A stretch of 64,000 bases of DNA, from positions 10,382 through 74,381 of the forward strand of contig CALBHW010000050.1 in NCBI GenBank assembly GCA_937893125.1, given 5' to 3'. Numbering within the stretch: position 1 is the first letter of the stretch; every line of letters starts with the position of its first letter. Source of the stretch: an uncultured Clostridia bacterium (GTDB lineage Bacteria; Bacillota; Clostridia; Christensenellales; UBA1242). The translations under genes and the position numbers were made by a program. Below the pieces are notes generated by a model. It was given only the letters and a program-made list of their open reading frames with translations, was not told where the DNA came from and made no database searches. Shown here piece by piece: positions 20,068 to 30,233 of this stretch.

Positions 20068-21261
20068 ATGATTGTTAGAAATGATTATATTGAAAAGTTA
20101 AAACCATATATAGAAGTTAAGCTTGTAAAAATTCTTGCGGGAATAAGAAGATGTGGGAAGTCTACAATTTTGGAGATGTTAAGAAATGAGTTGTTATCGC
20201 GCGGAATCGATGAAAAACATATAGTTGTTAGGAGATTTTCAAATGAGGATTATGACTCAAATTATACTTCAAAAGAAATGTATGATGAACTAAAATCTGT
20301 TATTGTTGACGACAAAAAGTATTATTTTTTGCTTGACGAGTTGCAAGAAATTGAAGGGTGGGAAAAGGTTGTTAACACTCTTCTTGAAGAATATAATACG
20401 GATATTTATGTGACTGGTTCAAATTCAAGGTTGATGAGCAGTGAGATTTCGACTTATCTTACTGGTAGATACATTACAATTCCAGTTTATACTTTGTCGT
20501 TTAAAGAATATTTGACCTTCAAAAAGAAATCTAGAAAAAGCATAAACGAAAAACTCTTTGATTATATTTTGTTTGGTGGTTTTCCACTTGTTGCGAGTTC
20601 CGACTTTAATGTGGAAACGACTTATTCGATTGTTGAAGATATTTACAATTCTGTCGTTGTAAGTGACATATCAAATAGACATCAAATAACAAATATTGAC
20701 TTATTTAATAGAGTTGTTCGCTTTGTTGTTGAAAATATTGGAAAAACATTTTCAGCAAATTCAATTGTAAAATTTTTAAAGTCTGAAAAACGGGCAATTT
20801 CCGTCGAAACAATATACAATTATTTGGATTGGCTGGAAAAGGCGTTTGTGATCTATCGTTGTAAAAGATACGACTTGCAAGGAAAAAATGTTTTAAAAAC
20901 GCAAGAGAAATTTTATATTGCCGACCAATCAATAAAATATGCGCTTTTTGGGTTCAGTCCCACATCGGTCGCTTCAATGATGGAAAATTTAGTGTTTTTT
21001 GAGTTAAAAAGGCGTGGATATGAAGTTTACATCGGGAAAAATGGCGAAAAAGAAATAGATTTTGTGGCTACAAAGCGGGAAAACAAAATGTACATTCAAG
21101 TGTGTCGTGAGTTGCCAAAAGAGTCGGATAGAGAAGTCAATAATCTAATGGAAATAAAAGACCACTTTCCTAAAATAATAGTAACACTTGACGACTATGC
21201 GGGCGGAAATATTAACGGTATAAGTGTTGTTAAACTTGCAGATTTTTTACTTGGCAAATAA
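20068..21261 (+). CDS. AAA ATPase with DUF4143 domain
   Basis: 397 aa. P-loop GIRRCGKST near residue 26, Walker B YYFLLDELQEIEGWE, sensor-like VTGSNSRLMSSEIS, then TGRYITIPVYTLSFKEYL, which is the usual order of the AAA_14/DUF4143 family. The C-terminal half has a winged-helix-like stretch and ends with an EIDFVATK segment resembling a PD-(D/E)xK nuclease-like core. Members are widespread accessory ATPases in bacteria and archaea without an agreed function. It is a single gene with its own operators and terminator. Confidence 0.9.
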   Translation: MIVRNDYIEKLKPYIEVKLVKILAGIRRCGKSTILEMLRNELLSRGIDEKHIVVRRFSNEDYDSNYTSKEMYDELKSVIVDDKKYYFLLDELQEIEGWEKVVNTLLEEYNTDIYVTGSNSRLMSSEISTYLTGRYITIPVYTLSFKEYLTFKKKSRKSINEKLFDYILFGGFPLVASSDFNVETTYSIVEDIYNSVVVSDISNRHQITNIDLFNRVVRFVVENIGKTFSANSIVKFLKSEKRAISVETIYNYLDWLEKAFVIYRCKRYDLQGKNVLKTQEKFYIADQSIKYALFGFSPTSVASMMENLVFFELKRRGYEVYIGKNGEKEIDFVATKRENKMYIQVCRELPKESDREVNNLMEIKDHFPKIIVTLDDYAGGNINGISVVKLADFLLGK

Positions 21262-21289
21262 AATTAGTTTAAAAAAAATAATTTTTTTT

Positions 21290-21345
21290 AAAAGACATCT
21301 TAATGGGATTACGTGTACAAGGTTCATTTCATAGAGATGTCTTTT
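21290..21345 (+). terminator. Terminator after the ATPase gene
   Basis: AAAAGACATCT (21290-21300) pairs with AGATGTCTTTT (21335-21345) across a 34-nt loop, with T-run. Useful for both this gene and convergent tyrS. Confidence 0.65.
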
Positions 21346-21511
21346 TCATTTCAAATTGACACACTTATTCCAAATTTATTCCAAATTAGCAAATTTCAAC
21401 CTTAAAACCGAAATAAGTTCTAAATTTGATTATTAGTAATAATTTTAAAAGCAAATTTAATTGCGTAAAAAAAGTGCAAGACAACGGGGCGTCTTGTACT
21501 TTTTAGTTGTT

Positions 21512-22735
21512 TTAGATTAGGTTGATTTTTAGGAATGTTTTTTTGCCTTTTTTAAGGACGGGGGAAGTCGAAAGTTCCGCTAGGCACAAAGTGTAAAATG
21601 TGTCGGTGATTTGTCTCCCGTCAATTGAAACACCACCGCCAGTTATGAGTCTACGCGCCTCACTTTTTGATGGAGCAAGGTGGGTTAGAGAGAGCAAGTC
21701 AATAAGTGAAATTTTGTTGTCTTTTAGTGCGTCCTTTGGAAGGTCAAATTTTGGCATATTTTCATCGTTGTGGTCGCCAGAAAAAAGTGCTTGCGCGCTC
21801 TTTCTTGCGTTATCAGCGTCCTCTACTCCGTGGACATCTTTTGTGATTTCGTATGCCAAAATTTCTTTTGCGCGATTTAATTCTTCGCCTTTAAGTTGCG
21901 CGAGTTTATTGATTTCATCCATTGGAAGGAATGTCAACATTTTCAAAAATTTTATTACATCCGCGTCGTCAACATTTCGCCAATATTGATAAAATTCAAA
22001 TGGAGTGGTCTTTGTCCTGTCAAGCCAAACAGCGCCTTTTGCTGTTTTGCCCATTTTTTTGCCTTCGCTTGTTGTGAGAAGGTTAATGGTCATTGCACTT
22101 GCGTCTTTGCCGAGTTTTTTTCTTATAAGTTCCGTCCCAAAAAGCATATTTGACCATTGGTCGTCACCGCCAAATTGAAGATTGCAGTTGTAGTTTTTGA
22201 ACAAATAGTAAAAGTCGTATGATTGCATAATCATATAGTTAAATTCAAGGAAAGAAAGCCCTTTTTCCATCCTTTGCTTGTAACATTCTGCCCTTAACAT
22301 ATTGTTGACCGAAAAACAAGCGCCGACTTCACGCAAAAGTTCAATATAATTAAGTTTCAAAAGCCAATCGGCGTTGTTTAGTGCAAGCGCCTTGCCGTCG
22401 CCAAAATCTATAAAACGCTCCATTTGCTTTTTAAAACATTCGCAGTTGTGCCTTATTGTCTCTGGCGTCAAAACATTTCGCATATCCGTTCTTCCCGATG
22501 GGTCGCCGACATAACCCGTGCCACCGCCCAAAAGAACGATTGGTCGATTGCCACCCATTTGGAGACGCTTAATAAGCGCCAAAGTCATATAATGTCCGAC
22601 ATGTAGCGAGTCGGCCGTTGGGTCGAAACCGATATAAAAGGTCGCTTTGCCAGTGTTAATCAAATCTTTAATTTTTTCTTCATCGGTCGTTTGCGCAATG
22701 AGTCCACGCGCGACCAAATCTTCGTATAATTGCAT
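21512..22735 (-). CDS. tyrS: Tyrosyl-tRNA synthetase
   Basis: 407 aa from ATG 22735, chosen because GAAGGAG lies 7 nt upstream; a frame from 22750 adds five residues. Class I motifs: FYIGFDPTADSLHVGH (HIGH region; here HVGH) and KMGKT (KMSKS region). YDFYYLF and GGDDQWSN contribute tyrosine binding; an S4-like RNA-binding segment lies at the C-terminus (SKSEARRLITGGGVSIDG). It charges tRNA-Tyr. No T-box leader is evident in the short upstream region. Confidence 0.97.
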   Translation of the reverse strand: MQLYEDLVARGLIAQTTDEEKIKDLINTGKATFYIGFDPTADSLHVGHYMTLALIKRLQMGGNRPIVLLGGGTGYVGDPSGRTDMRNVLTPETIRHNCECFKKQMERFIDFGDGKALALNNADWLLKLNYIELLREVGACFSVNNMLRAECYKQRMEKGLSFLEFNYMIMQSYDFYYLFKNYNCNLQFGGDDQWSNMLFGTELIRKKLGKDASAMTINLLTTSEGKKMGKTAKGAVWLDRTKTTPFEFYQYWRNVDDADVIKFLKMLTFLPMDEINKLAQLKGEELNRAKEILAYEITKDVHGVEDADNARKSAQALFSGDHNDENMPKFDLPKDALKDNKISLIDLLSLTHLAPSKSEARRLITGGGVSIDGRQITDTFYTLCLAELSTSPVLKKGKKTFLKINLI

Positions 22736-22993
22736 AATATTCTCCTTCAAGCACCCTTATTGTACCATTTTTATTTAAAAAGACAAGCGTTTTGCGCCTA
22801 AAAAGCAACAAAACGCCTTATTATTTGCTATGAGAACAATAATGTTTGTTTTTTGTGATAGATAAAATTAAAAATTTGTTTTAGACGACGCCCTAATCTT
22901 TCAAAACTTAATAAATCAAAATCAAACGCGCAAACAAATTGAAATTAAGTTGTTTTTAACAAAATAATAAAACTTAATTTTTAAGGTAGAAAA

Positions 22994-23332
22994 CTATAAA
23001 TTTACTTCGGTTACGACGATGTCGCTATTGAGCTCTAAAATGTTGCGAATAAAAATGTCGCCAACCTTGATTTTTTGTGGGGATGGTTCATTTTTAATAG
23101 CACGCAAAACATCGTCAACTTTTCCTTTTGGAACGGGGCAAGAAGTCTTTAAACAAATAGTTCCATTTTTATAACTTTTAACGGTCGTGACAATGCGTTC
23201 GGGTGCGGTTGTTTCTTTTATTCCGTACTCGTGACCGCGTGGGCAAGAGTTGCCTGTGACGACAATTTCGTTCCCTTTTTTTGTAACCGTTAATGTACAT
23301 CCAACGGGGCACATAATGCAAGTTAGTTCCAT
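22994..23332 (-). CDS. DUF1667 cysteine-motif protein of the glycerol-3-phosphate oxidation cluster
   Basis: 112 aa. CIMCPVGC at residues 5-12 plus a further cysteine in SCPRGHE suggests an iron-sulphur or metal site. DUF1667 proteins regularly accompany FAD oxidoreductases of glycerol metabolism, which fits the two genes upstream on the same strand, although a 241-bp gap separates them. Start ATG 23332 with an AAAGGAGG site. Confidence 0.88.
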   Translation of the reverse strand: MELTCIMCPVGCTLTVTKKGNEIVVTGNSCPRGHEYGIKETTAPERIVTTVKSYKNGTICLKTSCPVPKGKVDDVLRAIKNEPSPQKIKVGDIFIRNILELNSDIVVTEVNL

Positions 23333-23573
23333 TTTACCTCCTTTTTATCTGTTATATTTTTATAACAAAATTTGTGATTTATCACTTTTTATGCGACAAA
23401 AGGCAATTTTAATATTGTGTTATATATTTATAACTTTTTTTGTAAGTGAAAAATGATTTAGTAAATGTTTTTTTGTTAAGTGAAAAATTGTAATGATGAA
23501 ATTTGTTTTAATCTAGGATTTTTTTTAAAAAAAGGTTTTTGTTTATGTGGCAAAATTTAGTCGTTTTAAGAAA

Positions 23574-24854
23574 TTATTTATTTTCAATATAAACTTTTAT
23601 ATTGGCTTTTAGCCCAGTTTTAGATAAGATAACCGTTTCCATTTCGGCGGGCAGTATGACTTTTTTAGGCACACGCCTAATTTCTTTGTCTCCACAAGTT
23701 ACAACAATGTCGCAGTTTTTAAAAATTGCGGACGACCTAAAATTTAAAGTTAAGATGCCGTCACTTTCGTAAAATTTTGTTGGGTTAATGTACCTTAGCC
23801 CCGTGCCAAATTCAATGTCGTGTGGGTTGTCTAGTTTAAGTTGTCCCTTAACATATTTTCCCGCGTTTTCGCCCGCGCGCTCGGATTCTTTACTGACATT
23901 GTCGACGATGTCGTGAACGTGGAGAACATTCCCACAAGAAAAGACGCCCACTTTATCGGTCATAAGATATTCGTCGACTTTTGCTCCGCCCGTAATAAAA
24001 TTTGGGGTGGCTTTTAGGTGAGACAAAAGGTCATTTTCGGGAACAAGCCCGATACTTAAAATCACGGTGTCGCAGGGAATAAATTCTTTTTTGTCTAGGT
24101 CAAAGGAAAAATCAGCCTTGACGGGCGCAACCCATACGCCTTCGACCCTAGTTTTACCCACGACTTCGACGATGGTTTTTGAAAGGTGCAAAGGAATATT
24201 ATAGTCCTCAAGGCATTGAATGATGTTGCGTTTTAGACCCGATGGGTGGGGCATAACTTCGTAAACGCCAAGGACATTCGCGCCTTCGTACCTAAGCCTT
24301 CTAGCCATAATAAGCCCAATGTCGCCACTGCCTACGATGACGATATTTTTGCCGACCATTTTGCCATAAATGTTGACCATTTTTTGTGCCGAGCCTGCCG
24401 ACATAACGCCCGCAGGTCTTGTCCCGCAAAGGTTTATCGCTCCGCTTGGTCGCTCTCTACAACCTAGCGCACAAATGACTGCTTTTGCGTTTAGTTTAAA
24501 AGAACCTTTTGGGCTAATACACGAAATTTCGTAACGCGGACTTGTTTCGCCACTTAAAAGGTCGTTTTTATTTGACACTTTTTCCTTTAAATCAAGAACG
24601 GTCGTTTCAAGCATAACATCGATTTTGGTTTGATTTACCTTATCAGAAAACCTTTTTGCGTATTCGGGCCCCGTCAACTCTTGCTTAAAATAGTTGAGTC
24701 CAAAGCCGTTATGAATGCACTGATTTAAAATTCCGCCCAGCCTATTTTCGCGCTCAACTATGGCAATTTTCAAACCTTGCTCGCTTGATTTTAGTGCGCT
24801 TGCCATTCCTGCACTTCCACCGCCTAGGACCACGATGTCGTATTCTTTATTCAT
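23574..24854 (-). CDS. FAD/NAD(P)-dependent oxidoreductase
   Basis: 426 aa. N-terminal FAD-binding DIVVLGGGSAGMASA, internal NAD(P)-binding IVIVGSGDIGLIMARRL, and SCGNVLHVHDIVD near the C-terminus. This pyridine-nucleotide-disulphide-oxidoreductase-like protein probably passes electrons between glycerol 3-phosphate dehydrogenase and NAD. ATG 24854 is chosen for AAGGTGG 6 nt upstream; the frame also has GTG at 24863. It overlaps the upstream oxidoreductase gene by 8 bp, showing an operon. Confidence 0.9.
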   Translation of the reverse strand: MNKEYDIVVLGGGSAGMASALKSSEQGLKIAIVERENRLGGILNQCIHNGFGLNYFKQELTGPEYAKRFSDKVNQTKIDVMLETTVLDLKEKVSNKNDLLSGETSPRYEISCISPKGSFKLNAKAVICALGCRERPSGAINLCGTRPAGVMSAGSAQKMVNIYGKMVGKNIVIVGSGDIGLIMARRLRYEGANVLGVYEVMPHPSGLKRNIIQCLEDYNIPLHLSKTIVEVVGKTRVEGVWVAPVKADFSFDLDKKEFIPCDTVILSIGLVPENDLLSHLKATPNFITGGAKVDEYLMTDKVGVFSCGNVLHVHDIVDNVSKESERAGENAGKYVKGQLKLDNPHDIEFGTGLRYINPTKFYESDGILTLNFRSSAIFKNCDIVVTCGDKEIRRVPKKVILPAEMETVILSKTGLKANIKVYIENK

Positions 24855-26286
24855 AAATTCCACCTTCCTTTATATCGCCCGAGACGACGCTTGAAAAGCC
24901 TTTAAAATCGATTTCTTCTTCGGGGACTTTGTAGTAGTCTGCCATAATTTTGACTATTTTTGGATAGCAAAACGCCCCGCCACAATGCCCCATTGTTGTC
25001 CTAAGTCGCCTTTTTAGCCCGTCGGTCGTGAGTTGATAAGGGGTTGATTTTAAAACATCTAAAATCTCACCTTTTGTCACTTTTTCGCAATTGCAAACGA
25101 TTTCGCCATATGCTTTATTTTTTAGAATGAGTGCGTTTTGTTCTTTTAAACTTAGGTCTACAATATGTGGAACGACTTTCAAGGTCTTTGGCGTAAATTT
25201 TCTTACCTTTACATTTTGCTTTAAAATGTAATTTGTAACATCTTCGGCAATCGCGGGGGCACTAGATAACCCAGGCGAACAAATGCCAGCAAGGACGATG
25301 TAGTTAGGGTTTTTGTTTTTGAAACTCACAACAAAATCGTCGCCCGATATGACACGAACGCCCGCATAAAGTTTTATGGTTTTCCTAAAATTTATGTGGT
25401 CGACCATATTTGTGACTTTTTCTTTAATAGAACCAAGGGAAGAATAGGAAAAGGCGGTGTCGTACTCTTTTTCGTCAACGGCGGTTGGCCCAAAAAAGAT
25501 GTTTTGATGCACAGTTGGACACGCTAAAATTCCTTTCCCGTGCTTTGTTGGAAGTGGAAATATTGGACGATTGACAAGCCCCGACTCCGAGTTGTCAAGA
25601 AGGATGTATTCGCCTTTTTTAAAGGTCAAATTAATTTTATTTTCGTTAAGGAGCGTCCCTATTTCATTAACTCCCGCGCCCGCGCAATTTATGATAAAGT
25701 CCGCTTCAAAACTTCGCCCGTCAGAACTTAAAATGACATATTTTTCGCCCACTCTTTCAATTTTTGTTGTATTGAAATTAAGGAGCAAATCTCCGCCGTT
25801 AATGACACCCTCATTTACAAGAGAAATGCAAAAATGGTAGGGAGAAATGATTTTTGCGTCTTTAGAAAAAAGAGCATAATTTATGTCTTTTTTCAAATTT
25901 GGCTCCATTTTGTGTAAAGTGGTCGAATCCAAAATTTCAAGGTTTTTAACCCCGTTATTTTTCCCGCGTTCTAAAAGGACTTTAAGGGCGGGCAAATCTT
26001 CTTCTCGTCCCACAACAAACGACCCGCAAGGAATGATTTTTTCGCCGAGTCTCTTCGCTAACTTTTCGTACATTTTGTTTCCGCGAACATTATATTTTGC
26101 TTTTAGCGTTCCAGTTTTTGCGTCATATCCTGCGTGAATTATTCCGCTATTTGCCTTAGTCGCACCAAGTGAGACATCATTTTCTTTTTCCACTAAAACG
26201 CAACTTAGACCAGACAAAACAAGCGAATTAAAAATGTTGCTACCAATAATTCCCGCTCCAAAAATTGCGACTGAATACTCCTTCAT
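24847..26286 (-). CDS. FAD-dependent glycerol-3-phosphate dehydrogenase-like protein with BFD [2Fe-2S] domain
   Basis: 479 aa. N-terminal Rossmann motif VAIFGAGIIGSNIF and a DAO-type FAD fold up to about residue 360. The C-terminal CNCEKVTKGEI ... GHCGGAFC supplies the four cysteines of a BFD-like [2Fe-2S] domain. It would oxidise glycerol 3-phosphate to dihydroxyacetone phosphate; L-2-hydroxyglutarate oxidase is a related alternative, but divergent glpK favours glycerol 3-phosphate. Start ATG 26286 with AAAGGAG. Confidence 0.88.
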   Translation of the reverse strand: MKEYSVAIFGAGIIGSNIFNSLVLSGLSCVLVEKENDVSLGATKANSGIIHAGYDAKTGTLKAKYNVRGNKMYEKLAKRLGEKIIPCGSFVVGREEDLPALKVLLERGKNNGVKNLEILDSTTLHKMEPNLKKDINYALFSKDAKIISPYHFCISLVNEGVINGGDLLLNFNTTKIERVGEKYVILSSDGRSFEADFIINCAGAGVNEIGTLLNENKINLTFKKGEYILLDNSESGLVNRPIFPLPTKHGKGILACPTVHQNIFFGPTAVDEKEYDTAFSYSSLGSIKEKVTNMVDHINFRKTIKLYAGVRVISGDDFVVSFKNKNPNYIVLAGICSPGLSSAPAIAEDVTNYILKQNVKVRKFTPKTLKVVPHIVDLSLKEQNALILKNKAYGEIVCNCEKVTKGEILDVLKSTPYQLTTDGLKRRLRTTMGHCGGAFCYPKIVKIMADYYKVPEEEIDFKGFSSVVSGDIKEGGIYE

Positions 26287-26734
26287 ATTGACTCCTTTTA
26301 GGCTTTTGTGGCTTTTAAAAGTTTGTAGTAATGATTTTTTCCGCGTCCAAATTTTAATGATTAAAGATTTTTTTCGTTATAACAACTTTTAGTATTTTAA
26401 AATTTTTTTTTAAAAAGTCGAAAAGTTTATTTTACAAAGTTATCCACAAAATGCCTACCAATTGTTCATAAATAAGGATAATTATTTTACAAAAAAAGGT
26501 CAAATAAATTATGGACTTTAAGTGGTTATTTTATTTTGATAATTTATAAATAAATGTTAAAATACTATTAGTATTATCATTATATAGTTGTAATTGTTGT
26601 TTTTTAGTTTTAATTTTGACGACAAATTAGGAGCAAAAATTTGTTTTAGGGTTTTGACTAAATTAGATAAAAAACAAAAAAATGAGACTAAAATTAAAAG
26701 GCGTGCAACTATATTAAAAAAAGGGAAAAGGCGT
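26287..26734. promoter_or_regulatory. Divergent control region of the glycerol cluster
   Basis: 448 bp between the FAD oxidoreductase operon and glpK. It contains a perfect palindrome AATACTA-T-TAGTATT at 26561-26575 and one DnaA-box-like TTATCCACA near 26442. The palindrome is a candidate operator for glpK control. A GGGAAAAGGCG site precedes the ATG at 26735. Confidence 0.5.
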
Positions 26735-28201
26735 ATGAAATACATTTTGACCATTGACGAAGGAACGACATCTCTTAGGGCGATTTTGTTTGATGTTAAA
26801 AAGGGCGAGTTTGCGAGAGTTGAACAAATGCCTTTTAAACAATATTTTCCAAAACCAGCGTGGGTGGAGCACGACGCGGAAGAAATTTGGGAAAAGACAA
26901 AAAAGTGTCTTGAAAAAGTTATGGAAGGGATTGACCCAAAAGAAGTTTATGGCATTGGGATAACCAACCAAAGAGAGACAGCCGTTTGTTGGAGTAGAAA
27001 AACTGGCAAAGCGCTTTATCACGCCATTGTGTGGCAATGTAGAAGGACGAGCAAACTTTGCGAAAAACTCAAAAAATCGACAAAATCTAACACGATAAAA
27101 TCAAAAACGGGACTTATTCCAGACGCCTATTTTTCGGCAACAAAATATAAGTGGCTACTAGACAATGTGCCAGAAGTCGCAAAAGCCAAGCGCTCGGGCG
27201 ATCTTTGTTTTGGGACGATTGAGAGTTTTCTTGTGCACAAGTTGACGGGCGGGAAAAGTTTTGTGAGCGACATCACAAATGCAAGTAGAACAATGCTTTT
27301 TAATATTAAAACCTTAACTTGGGACGATTATCTATTAAAACTTTTCAACATCCCATTGTCAACTCTTCCAAAAGTCGTTGATAATGACGATGTTGTTGGC
27401 GAATGCACTCTTTTTGGCGGAAAAATCAAGGTGGCGGGACTCATCGGCGACCAACAAAGTTCGCTTTTTGGGCAAGGCTGTTTTGATAAGGGAATGGCGA
27501 AAAATACGTACGGAACGGGCTGTTTTATGCTTGTTAACACTTCAAAAGATAGAGTGTCAAGTAAGCATGGGCTTTTGACGACCATTGGATATAAGGTCGA
27601 CGGAAGATTGTGCTATGCACTTGAAGGAAGTGTTTTTAATGCGGGTTGCGTCGTCGATTGGGCGATTGACAATTTGGGGATTGCAAAAAATCCAAAGGAA
27701 CTCACTGACCTTGCGACCGATTTAAAATCTAACGACGGAGTTTACCTTGTTCCAGCCTTTACGGGGCTTGGCACGCCTTATTGGGATATGGAGGCGCGCG
27801 GGCTTCTTTGCGGGCTTACTCGCGGGACGGACAAGCGTCACATAGCGCGGGCGGTGCTTGAAGGAATGGCGTATTCGACTTATGATGTTTTAAAAACGGT
27901 TGAAAAAGACGCAAAAATGAAAGTGCGTGTTTTGCACGTCGATGGCGGGGCGAGTGTTAATGAGTTCTTAATGCAATTTCAATCAAACCTTATTCAGAAG
28001 AAGTTGGAAAGGTTTAATAAGGAAAGCACTTGTATGGGCGCAATCTTTATGACGGGGCTCGCAACTGGTGCGTATAAAAATTTGGCGGAAATTAGAAGTA
28101 GAATTAAGTCGGAAAGGATTTATCTTCCAAATTGCGACGAAGAAGATGTTAAGCCACTTTTAAAAGGTTGGAAGAGTGCAATAAATAGGACGCTTGACTA
28201 G
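26735..28201 (+). CDS. glpK: Glycerol kinase
   Basis: 488 aa from ATG 26735; a much longer upstream frame to 26594 lacks a ribosome binding site. FGGY-family motifs: ILTIDEGTTSLRAILFD (phosphate 1), GITNQRET, the VWQCRRT region, DITNASRTM, GLIGDQQSSLFGQ and LHVDGGASVNEFLMQ. It makes glycerol 3-phosphate from glycerol and ATP. With the divergent oxidoreductases this forms a glycerol catabolic unit. I do not see the GlpF facilitator in the window. Confidence 0.97.
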   Translation: MKYILTIDEGTTSLRAILFDVKKGEFARVEQMPFKQYFPKPAWVEHDAEEIWEKTKKCLEKVMEGIDPKEVYGIGITNQRETAVCWSRKTGKALYHAIVWQCRRTSKLCEKLKKSTKSNTIKSKTGLIPDAYFSATKYKWLLDNVPEVAKAKRSGDLCFGTIESFLVHKLTGGKSFVSDITNASRTMLFNIKTLTWDDYLLKLFNIPLSTLPKVVDNDDVVGECTLFGGKIKVAGLIGDQQSSLFGQGCFDKGMAKNTYGTGCFMLVNTSKDRVSSKHGLLTTIGYKVDGRLCYALEGSVFNAGCVVDWAIDNLGIAKNPKELTDLATDLKSNDGVYLVPAFTGLGTPYWDMEARGLLCGLTRGTDKRHIARAVLEGMAYSTYDVLKTVEKDAKMKVRVLHVDGGASVNEFLMQFQSNLIQKKLERFNKESTCMGAIFMTGLATGAYKNLAEIRSRIKSERIYLPNCDEEDVKPLLKGWKSAINRTLD

Positions 28202-28248
28202 GCGACCAAGGTGTGACAGTGCTTAAAGCCCGCCACACCTAGACCGCC
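28201..28248 (+). other. Hairpin between glpK and the hydrolase gene
   Basis: AGGTGTG (28209-28215) pairs with CACACCT (28234-28240); GGCG (28201-28204) can pair with CGCC (28245-28248) outside it. There is no T-run, so it is more likely an RNA-processing or stability element than an intrinsic terminator. Confidence 0.45.
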
Positions 28249-28295
28249 ACTTAACAATACACAAGTTGACATAAAAATAAAAGGGGAAAAGAAAA

Positions 28296-29192
28296 ATGAA
28301 AGAAGGCTTTTTTGAAAGTTTTGATAAGGAAAAAATTTATTATTACGAATGGGACGATGTGGAAAGTCCAAAGGGGGTTGTCCAAATTATTCACGGAATG
28401 AGTGAACACGCGTTTAGATATGACGAGTTTGCTAGGAGTCTTAATAAGGCGGGCTTCATCGTTTTTGCGGATGACCATAGGGCGCACGGAAAAACGGCGG
28501 GGGACATAAGCCGAATTGGGAAATATGACAAAGATAATTTGTTCCTTGACACTCTTCAAGACGAAATCTTTATAAGTAAAATGCTTAAAAAATATAATTT
28601 GCCTTTATATGTTTTTGGACATAGTTATGGCTCGTTTTTGACGCAAGCATATATTGAAAAATGCAAGTTGTACGAAAAAGCAATTATTTGCGGAAGTGCA
28701 CTTATGAAAAACCGCGCAAAAGTTAAAGCGGGGCTACTTATCGCCAAAATTACTATGCGTCATAAGGGCAAGGACGCGCCTGCAAAACTTATCGAAAAAA
28801 TGAGTTTTAATAGTTACAACAAAAAATGCAAGGGTGGATATTGGATAAATAGTGACGAAGAAGAAGGCAAAAAATATTACGCCGACCCACTTTGCACACA
28901 ACCTTTTTCGGCAAAATTTTATGTCGACTTTTTTGGCGCTTTTTCGACAATTTATAAAAAGGAATATGTGGACGCAATTGATAAGTCAAAGCCAATTCTT
29001 TTAATTGCGGGGAAAGAGGACCCAGTTGGCGACTACGGGAAATCGGTCGTTAATTTGTACAAATTTTATATGGGGCTTGACATAAAAGATGTCCAAATGA
29101 AATTGTACGATAATGCGCGTCACGAAATTTTAAACGAGCCAAAAATTAAAGACCAAGTCACAAAAGACGTCATCGACTTTATTGAAAAATAG
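28296..29192 (+). CDS. Alpha/beta hydrolase, lysophospholipase / monoacylglycerol lipase-like
   Basis: 298 aa. IHGMSEHAFRYDEFA is the oxyanion-hole strand, GHSYGS contains the nucleophile serine, AGKEDPVGDYGK the acid, and DNARHEILNE the histidine, in the order of the Hydrolase_4 (serine aminopeptidase S33-like) group. It would release glycerol from lysophospholipids or monoglycerides, consistent with the neighbouring glycerol kinase gene. Start ATG 28296 with AAAAGGGGAAAAG upstream. Confidence 0.85.
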   Translation: MKEGFFESFDKEKIYYYEWDDVESPKGVVQIIHGMSEHAFRYDEFARSLNKAGFIVFADDHRAHGKTAGDISRIGKYDKDNLFLDTLQDEIFISKMLKKYNLPLYVFGHSYGSFLTQAYIEKCKLYEKAIICGSALMKNRAKVKAGLLIAKITMRHKGKDAPAKLIEKMSFNSYNKKCKGGYWINSDEEEGKKYYADPLCTQPFSAKFYVDFFGAFSTIYKKEYVDAIDKSKPILLIAGKEDPVGDYGKSVVNLYKFYMGLDIKDVQMKLYDNARHEILNEPKIKDQVTKDVIDFIEK

Positions 29193-30231
29193 GTTATTAA
29201 AATTGGATACACAAAAATATTTAAGGGAAGTAAGGGGAAAAATATCGACACTTGATAGTTATGTTGAGGGTGAAGAACGCTTGCTTGTAAGGCTTACATT
29301 AAATGTTACAAGCGCGCAACTTTTTTTGCTAAAAGAACTAAGTCCCGAGCAAGTGGAGAAAATTGAAAAAGTACTCAAAAGGCGAATGAAAAATGAGCCA
29401 CTAAGTAAGATTTTTAAAAGTGCCGAGTTTATGGGATATGAATTTTACATCAATAAAAATGTTTTGTCCCCTAGAAAGGAAAGCGAAATTTTGGTTGAAC
29501 TTGTGATAAAAAGCGCGCAAGGAATGTTGACGAACAATATAAAGGGTGAAGAAAAATATGGAAAAAATGGAAGTAAACTCAAAGGTGACAAATCAAAAAA
29601 AAGAGAAGAAAATTCAACCGCACAAGATAGGAAGGCAAGCGGGCGAGACAACCTATGGGGTGATTGTGGACGGGGAGATTTTTCCGTTTCCCTAGACCCA
29701 AGAACAAATAACAAGGTACCTAGAAAAAACAAAATAAATATTCTTGATATGTGTTGCGGGAGCGGGTGTATTGGGCTGTCGATAAAGAAATTTTTAGGTG
29801 ACGCGACAAACGTGACGCTCGCTGATTTATCAAGCGAAGCACTTAAAGTAGCAAGGAAAAATGCACAAAACGAAAGCGTTAAAATTATAAAAACCGATAT
29901 GTTTCAAGACTTGAAAAAGGACGAAAAGTTTGATATAATCGTGTGTAATCCGCCATACATTTCAAAAAAGGAATATGACGATTTGTCGACTTCCGTCAAA
30001 AATTACGACCCCGAAATGGCGCTTGTTGGTGGGGTTGACGGGTTAAAATTTTATAGAATTTTAGCTAGAGACGGAAAAAGATATTTGAAAACAGGCGGAC
30101 AAATAATTATGGAAATAGGATATAACAAGCGAGAAGATGTCCAAGCAATCTTTGAAAAGGCGGGATTCAAAACGAGTGCCTATAAAGATTTTTCGGGGCT
30201 CGATCGCGTTATTGTGGCAAACGGAGAATAA
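29182..30231 (+). CDS. prmC: Release factor glutamine methyltransferase PrmC, with an inserted linker
   Basis: 349 aa against about 280 usual. N-terminal helical domain, then LSPRKESE (usual PRPDTE), an S-adenosylmethionine motif [12 protein letters not shown] (about 187-198) and catalytic NPPYIS (about residue 250). It methylates the glutamine of the GGQ motif of release factors, and prfA follows directly. About 70 hydrophilic residues (112-184) are inserted between the two domains. The start is a TTG at 29182 overlapping the previous gene, or TTG at 29203; no strong site decides. Confidence 0.92.
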   Translation: MKNRLLKLDTQKYLREVRGKISTLDSYVEGEERLLVRLTLNVTSAQLFLLKELSPEQVEKIEKVLKRRMKNEPLSKIFKSAEFMGYEFYINKNVLSPRKESEILVELVIKSAQGMLTNNIKGEEKYGKNGSKLKGDKSKKREENSTAQDRKASGRDNLWGDCGRGDFSVSLDPRTNNKVPRKNKINILDMCCGSGCIGLSIKKFLGDATNVTLADLSSEALKVARKNAQNESVKIIKTDMFQDLKKDEKFDIIVCNPPYISKKEYDDLSTSVKNYDPEMALVGGVDGLKFYRILARDGKRYLKTGGQIIMEIGYNKREDVQAIFEKAGFKTSAYKDFSGLDRVIVANGE

Positions 30232-30233
30232 AT

